NCBI GenBank assembly: GCA_946570335.1
Contig: CAMNYG010000117.1
Coordinates: forward strand, 1-5,405
Direction of reading: 5' to 3'
DNA length: 5,405 nucleotides
Source of the DNA: an uncultured Dietzia sp.
Lineage (GTDB): Bacteria > Actinomycetota > Actinomycetes > Mycobacteriales > Mycobacteriaceae
Shown here piece after piece: positions 1 through 5,405 of this stretch (the first letter of the stretch is position 1; every line of letters starts with the position of its first letter). The translations under genes and the position numbers were made by a program. The notes beneath the pieces are model-generated. The model did not search any database and was not told the DNA's origin. It saw only the letters and a list, made by a program, of their open reading frames with translations.

Positions 1-132
1 GTCGTCGGCGACCGTCACCACGGCGGTGACGTGGTCCGCGACCAGCCGGCCGGCCTGGAGCGTGGCCGACAGTCCGTGTCCGCCTCCGAGAGCCACCAGC
101 GACGGAATCCGGGGGGCGTCTTGGTCGTTCAT
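1..132 (-). CDS. yvcK: YvcK/CofD-like family protein (gluconeogenesis / cell-wall factor), 5' part only
   Basis: The first 44 codons of a gene that runs off the left edge, starting at ATG 132-130. The peptide begins MNDQDAPRIPSLVALGGGHG and continues through a TAVVTVADD segment. The glycine-rich GGGHGLS loop at residues 16-22 followed by VTVADD is the N-terminal signature of the YvcK/CofD-like family, in which the Asp pair normally leads into GGSSGRLR, just past the edge. In the family this Rossmann-like region binds UDP-sugars such as UDP-GlcNAc. The protein is needed for growth on gluconeogenic carbon and for normal cell-wall synthesis in Bacillus, and its M. tuberculosis counterpart is CuvA. 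The start lies 7 bases after the rapZ stop and has a GGGAG ribosome binding site, so translation coupled to rapZ is likely. The rapZ-yvcK pairing is highly conserved in Gram-positive bacteria. The family call is firm; the rest of the protein cannot be seen. Confidence 0.93.
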   Translation of the reverse strand, partial: MNDQDAPRIPSLVALGGGHGLSATLQAGRLVADHVTAVVTVADD

Positions 133-139
133 GGCCGCG

Positions 140-1021
140 TCACTCCCGGCCGAGGTCGCGGTGCCGGATGTGGACCTCGACGGCCTCGAGATCCGACAAT
201 CTCGAGGCGAGGGACTCCGAGATCGCGACGCTGCGGTGCTTGCCGCCGGTGCATCCGACTGCGATCGTCATGTAGCGCTTCCCCTCACGTCGGTAGCCCT
301 TCATGGCCAGCCGGATCATGGTCTCCGCGGATTTCAGGTATTCGTGGATCGAGTCGTCGGCGAGAACATAGTCCTGAACCGGCTTCTCCTGTCCGTTGTG
401 CGGCCGGAGCTCGGGCACCCAGTGCGGGTTGGGGAGGAAGCGCATGTCGAGGAGCATGTCGACGTCGACCGGCACGCCGTACTTGAACCCGAATGATTCG
501 ACGGTCAGATGGAAATCGAAGCCGGGGTCGCCGAACGGGGTCTCCAGGCGGTGACGTAGGTCGTGAACGCTGAGGGAGGAGGTGTCGACGACGACGTCGG
601 CCCGCCCTCGCAGCCCCTCGAGCACACGGCGTTCGCGCACGATCCCGTCGACGAGGCCTCCGCCGGACTGCAGCGGATGCGACCGACGGACGTTGTTGAA
701 TCGGCTCACGAGCGACTCGTCCGACGCGTCGAGGAACAGGATCCGAGCCCGTGAGCGGTCGTCGAAGTGCTCGAGGAGATCGTCCAGGTGCTCGTCGAAT
801 CCGATACTGCGGGTGTCGACGACCAGGGCGAGTCGTTGCGGGGCGGTGTCGGACGAATCGACCTGGGTCAGGAATCCACCGATGAACTGCAGCGGCAGAT
901 TGTCCACCACGTACCAGCCGAACTCCTCGAGGACCTTCGAGGCCGTGCCCTTCCCCGCCCCCGACATCCCGCTGATCAGGAGCAGTTCACGCACTCCGTC
1001 GCCGTCGACCACCGCTGTCAC
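140..1021 (-). CDS. rapZ: RapZ/YvcJ-family nucleotide-binding protein
   Basis: A 293-residue protein of normal family length with two visible parts. The N-terminal P-loop domain has a Walker A motif GMSGAGKGT at residues 18-26, then WYVVDNLP at 36-43 and the VVDTRS strand at 67-72. The C-terminal domain carries GFKYGVP in the middle of the protein and GCTGGKHRS at 256-264, the most diagnostic RapZ motif. In E. coli RapZ senses glucosamine-6-phosphate and delivers the small RNA GlmZ to RNase E. Actinobacteria lack a known GlmY/GlmZ system, so the role here is probably nucleotide or amino-sugar sensing with its neighbour YvcK; that is inference. The start is uncertain. GTG 1021 is the first start codon after an in-frame TGA (1030-1028), and its purine-rich stretch GGAAGAAGG (1048-1040) sits unusually far away, about 18 bases. 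A second GTG at codon 10 is a weaker option. The Met at residue 19 lies in the P-loop and is too late. Confidence 0.93.
   Translation of the reverse strand: MTAVVDGDGVRELLLISGMSGAGKGTASKVLEEFGWYVVDNLPLQFIGGFLTQVDSSDTAPQRLALVVDTRSIGFDEHLDDLLEHFDDRSRARILFLDASDESLVSRFNNVRRSHPLQSGGGLVDGIVRERRVLEGLRGRADVVVDTSSLSVHDLRHRLETPFGDPGFDFHLTVESFGFKYGVPVDVDMLLDMRFLPNPHWVPELRPHNGQEKPVQDYVLADDSIHEYLKSAETMIRLAMKGYRREGKRYMTIAVGCTGGKHRSVAISESLASRLSDLEAVEVHIRHRDLGRE
143..147 (-). promoter_or_regulatory. ribosome binding site of yvcK inside the end of rapZ
   Basis: GGGAG on the minus strand, ending 10 bases before the yvcK ATG at 132. It lies in the last two sense codons of rapZ (Arg-Glu), just before the TGA. 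This supports the ATG at 132 as the yvcK start and coupling between the two genes. Confidence 0.6.
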
Positions 1022-1027
1022 CTCGCA

Positions 1028-1060
1028 TCATCCGGGCTGCCTTCTTCCTGAGTCTGTCAT
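1028..1060 (-). other. 10-codon mini-ORF in the rapZ frame, overlapping the uvrC stop
   Basis: ATG 1060-1058 overlaps the uvrC TGA (1059-1057) as ATGA and opens a reading frame encoding [10 protein letters not shown], closed by TGA at 1030-1028. The frame is the same as rapZ, whose assigned GTG start lies 6 bases beyond this stop. The purine-rich GGAAGAAGG lies inside the mini-ORF. The region may be a translated leader that hands ribosomes to rapZ by termination and restart. It may instead be the old rapZ N-terminus cut by a stop mutation or a base error, or plain spacer sequence. The ATGA overlap is also used at ribBA/ribH and at ribH/PH-domain gene, which makes a real start here plausible. 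No peptide function is claimed. Confidence 0.3.
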
Positions 1061-3075
1061 GCCGGGGCGGTCGTGTCGGAGTTCTGTGTGTCCGACCCGA
1101 GCGCCGATCGGATCGCAGCGGCCACCGCGGGGCCGATCCCGGGGACCGCGCAGAGTTCCTCGGTGGTCGCCCGGCGCAGCGCGGAGATGGTCGGGAACAC
1201 CTCGGTCAGGGCTGCCCGTCGACTGGGACCGAGTCCGGGCACGTCGTCGAGCACGGAGGCCGTCATCCGCTTCGAGCGAGCTCCGCGATGGGCGCGGATC
1301 GCGAACCGGTGTGCCTCGTCGCGCAGGCGTTGGAGGAGGAACAGTCCCTCGCCGTGCCGCGGGAAGATCACGGGGTACTCTTCACCGGGGAGCCAGATCT
1401 CCTCGAGGCGTTTGGCGATACCGATCACGGGGACATCGGTGACACCGAGTTCGGAGAGCTCCTCGGCCGCTGCCTCGACCTGCGGTCGTCCTCCGTCGAC
1501 CACGAACAGTTGCGGTGGATAGGCGAACCGCCGGCCGGAACGGGCCTTGGCGTCCGTGTCCGTCTCGTCGTCGACGGGCCCGTCCATCTCGTCCGGGGTG
1601 AGCGCGGGATCCTCGCGGTGTCGACGGAAGCGTCGGCGGGTCACCTCGGCGATGCTGCCCACGTCGTCGGAGTGCCCGTCGCCCGCGGCGTCGCGGATCC
1701 GGTACAGCCGGTAGTCACTCTTGCGCGGGATACCGTCTTCGAACACCACGAGCGAGGCCATGACGTCGGTCCCCTGGATGTGTGAGATGTCGATGCACTC
1801 GATCCGCAGCGGCGCGGAATCCAGCTCGAGCGTCTCCTGGATCTCCTGCAGGGCTGCGGAGCGAGCTGTCAGGTCTCCACTGCGGCGGAGTTTGTGCTGG
1901 GCCAACGCCTCCACCGCATTGCGGTGTACGGTCTCCGCGAGCGCGCGCTTGTCCCCGCGCTGCGGGATCCTCAGGGAGACCCGGGACCCGCGCAGTCCGG
2001 AGAGCCAGTCTGTCAGTTCGTCGGAATCGTCCGGCAGCGCCGGGACCAACACCTCACGGGGAACTGCCGCGGCGATGTCCGCGGTCTCGGCGGCCTCGGC
2101 CAGGTCCGCCTCCCCTCCGTAGAACTGTGCGAGATAGTCGGAGACGACGCCCGGTATCGCCTTCTGTGCGTCGAAGTGGCCCTCGTCGTCGACTCCGTGG
2201 GCATGCTCGACCACCCACCCGCGCTGACCACGGATGCGTCCTCCGCGCACGTGGAAGACCTGAACTGACACCTGCAGTTCGTCGGCCTCCACGCCCACCA
2301 CGTCCGCGTCGGTGCCGTCGCCGAGTACGACCGCCTGCTTCTCCATGGCGCGGCGCATCGCCTCCAGGTCGTCCCGGAGCCGCGCGGCACGTTCGAAGTC
2401 CAGCTCATCCGAGGCCTCGAGCATCTGCTTCTCGATCCGGCGCATCATCGCGTCGGTACGGCCGGCGAGGAAGTCGATCAGTTCATTGACGATCACCCTG
2501 TGCTCGTCCGGTGTGACCCGGCCGATGCACGGTGCTGCGCACTTGTCGATGTAGCCGAGCAGGCAGGGCCGACCGAGTTGGGCCTGCCGCTTGTACACGC
2601 CGGCGGAGCAGGACCGCACCGGGAAGACGCGCTGCAGTGTGTCGAGGGTGTCCCGGATGGCCCAGGCGTGGGAGTACGGTCCGAAGTAGCGGGTGCCGGG
2701 ACGGCGCGGGCCCCGGTAGACGAACGCCCGCGGGACCTCCTCCCCCACGGTCACCGCGAGTAAGGGGTAGGTCTTGTCGTCGCGGTAACGGACGTTGAAG
2801 CGGGGATCGTATTTCTTGATCCACGTGTATTCGAGCTGAAGCGCCTCTACTTCCGTCGAGACTACGGTCCACTGCACACCGGCAGCGGAGGTGACCATCT
2901 GCCTCGTCCGTGGATGGAGCAGGGTCAGATCGGCGAAGTAGGAACCGAGACGGCTGCGGAGGTTCTTGGCTTTACCGACGTAAATGACGCGGCCGTGCTC
3001 GTCACGGAACCGGTAGACCCCCGGTTCCGTGGGAACGGACCCGGGGGCCGGACGGTAGGTGCGCGGATCAGCCAC
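1057..3075 (-). CDS. uvrC: UvrABC excinuclease subunit C
   Basis: A 672-residue UvrC, complete in all domains. It makes the 3' and 5' cuts around DNA lesions after UvrA/UvrB recognition, in the cytoplasm. The GIY-YIG nuclease lies at about residues 15-97, with Tyr21, Tyr32, Lys35, Arg42 and a Glu near 82 fitting the 3'-incision site. A four-cysteine motif (Cys156, 171, 179, 183) matches the iron-sulfur site reported for E. coli UvrC. The UVR/UvrB-binding helix pair is at about 208-245. The RNase H-like 5'-incision domain has Asp429 in [10 protein letters not shown], Asp471 (or 470), Asp527 in FVVDGG and His589 in RDEAHRFA. Tandem helix-hairpin-helix motifs at about 608-660 contain PGLGPSRR and PGIGPAVA. 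An acidic linker at about 484-516 interrupts the RNase H region. The start is GTG 3075, giving [20 protein letters not shown], a typical actinobacterial N-terminus. I see no clear ribosome binding site, and the gene starts 6 bases after the upstream stop, so restart after that stop is likely. Confidence 0.98.
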   Translation of the reverse strand: MADPRTYRPAPGSVPTEPGVYRFRDEHGRVIYVGKAKNLRSRLGSYFADLTLLHPRTRQMVTSAAGVQWTVVSTEVEALQLEYTWIKKYDPRFNVRYRDDKTYPLLAVTVGEEVPRAFVYRGPRRPGTRYFGPYSHAWAIRDTLDTLQRVFPVRSCSAGVYKRQAQLGRPCLLGYIDKCAAPCIGRVTPDEHRVIVNELIDFLAGRTDAMMRRIEKQMLEASDELDFERAARLRDDLEAMRRAMEKQAVVLGDGTDADVVGVEADELQVSVQVFHVRGGRIRGQRGWVVEHAHGVDDEGHFDAQKAIPGVVSDYLAQFYGGEADLAEAAETADIAAAVPREVLVPALPDDSDELTDWLSGLRGSRVSLRIPQRGDKRALAETVHRNAVEALAQHKLRRSGDLTARSAALQEIQETLELDSAPLRIECIDISHIQGTDVMASLVVFEDGIPRKSDYRLYRIRDAAGDGHSDDVGSIAEVTRRRFRRHREDPALTPDEMDGPVDDETDTDAKARSGRRFAYPPQLFVVDGGRPQVEAAAEELSELGVTDVPVIGIAKRLEEIWLPGEEYPVIFPRHGEGLFLLQRLRDEAHRFAIRAHRGARSKRMTASVLDDVPGLGPSRRAALTEVFPTISALRRATTEELCAVPGIGPAVAAAIRSALGSDTQNSDTTAPA

Positions 3076-3081
3076 GGCGGA

Positions 3082-5329
<2,248 letters not shown>

Positions 5330-5331
5330 TG

Positions 5332-5405
5332 CTACGGGTTCTCCTGTGTCTTCTTCTCCCGGGCGTCGGCCGCGGGCGCGGGCTCAAGTATGGCGCATCT
5401 GCTCA
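5332..5405 (-). CDS. possible 3' end of an upstream gene (frame unresolved)
   Basis: Only 74 bases are present, so this is tentative. One frame is open from the right edge to TAG 5334-5332 and ends in [17 protein letters not shown]. Most of its codons end in G or C, as in real genes here, but it also contains rare AGA and ATA codons. A second frame ends at TGA 5386-5384 after GAG CAG ATG CGC CAT ACT, giving ...EQMRHT. If the locus follows M. tuberculosis, the neighbour would be riboflavin synthase or another gene of the cluster. The sequence is too short to identify it or to choose between the two ends. Confidence 0.25.
   Translation of the reverse strand, partial: SRCAILEPAPAADAREKKTQENP
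5341..5345 (-). promoter_or_regulatory. ribosome binding site of ribBA
   Basis: AGGAG on the minus strand, 11 bases before the GTG at 5329. The spacing is at the long end of normal. It supports the GTG start for ribBA. No FMN riboswitch motif is recognisable in the 76 bases available upstream of ribBA, but a full riboswitch would not fit there. Confidence 0.55.

Noticed and set aside
944..970. Gly instead of Ser/Thr directly after the Walker A Lys of RapZ (GKGT)
   Set aside because: Actinobacterial RapZ proteins commonly carry GRGT or GKGT here, with the Thr one position later, so it is not a sign of lost function.
1022..1056. Possible promoter or terminator in the largest intergenic gap
   Set aside because: Only 35 bases, with no inverted repeat, T-tract or clear -35/-10 pair. 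I recorded only the mini-ORF.
582..1442. 286-codon open frame on the plus strand opposite rapZ and uvrC
   Set aside because: The product is a Ser/Arg/Pro-rich low-complexity string spanning two conserved genes and their gap, typical of a GC-rich shadow.
1782..2489. 235-codon plus-strand frame opposite uvrC
   Set aside because: Extremely Arg/Pro-rich with no motif, and fully covered by conserved uvrC on the other strand.

Overview
This is a GC-rich window (roughly two thirds G+C by eye) in which every gene I accept lies on the minus strand. The gene order and the protein motifs point to an actinobacterium of the Mycobacteriales (the Mycobacterium/Gordonia/Rhodococcus/Dietzia group). From memory, the order ribA2-ribH-membrane protein-(lprH, one more gene)-uvrC-rapZ-yvcK-whiA is the Mycobacterium tuberculosis Rv1415 to Rv1423 neighbourhood. 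Here the same order appears without the genes between the membrane protein and uvrC. I cannot resolve the genus from sequence alone.

Layout in the direction of transcription (right to left). At 5332-5405 there is a short region that may hold the 3' end of an upstream gene, plus the ribosome binding site of ribBA. ribBA (bifunctional DHBP synthase / GTP cyclohydrolase II) runs 5329 to 4061. ribH (lumazine synthase) runs 4064 to 3588 and overlaps ribBA by 4 bases. A small two-helix membrane protein with a bacterial PH-like domain runs 3591 to 3082 and overlaps ribH by 4 bases. uvrC (nucleotide excision repair endonuclease) runs 3075 to 1057 after a 6-base gap. A 35-base gap carries a 10-codon mini-ORF in the frame of rapZ. 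rapZ (P-loop RapZ/YvcJ family) runs 1021 to 140. The first 44 codons of yvcK (gluconeogenesis/cell-wall factor; the gene called cuvA in M. tuberculosis) run 132 to the left edge.

The tight spacing suggests one polycistronic transcript or a set of translationally coupled genes. ribBA supplies both early riboflavin precursors, and RibH uses the DHBP arm. UvrC makes the dual incision in excision repair. RapZ and YvcK are nucleotide/UDP-sugar-linked regulators of amino-sugar and cell-wall metabolism. The genes share an ancient neighbourhood more than a single pathway.

I found no mobile element, CRISPR array, RNA gene, convincing promoter or terminator. I see no undescribed defence or biosynthetic system. 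The points most worth a second look are the stop-interrupted in-frame leader before rapZ and the uncharacterised PH-domain membrane protein embedded between ribH and uvrC.
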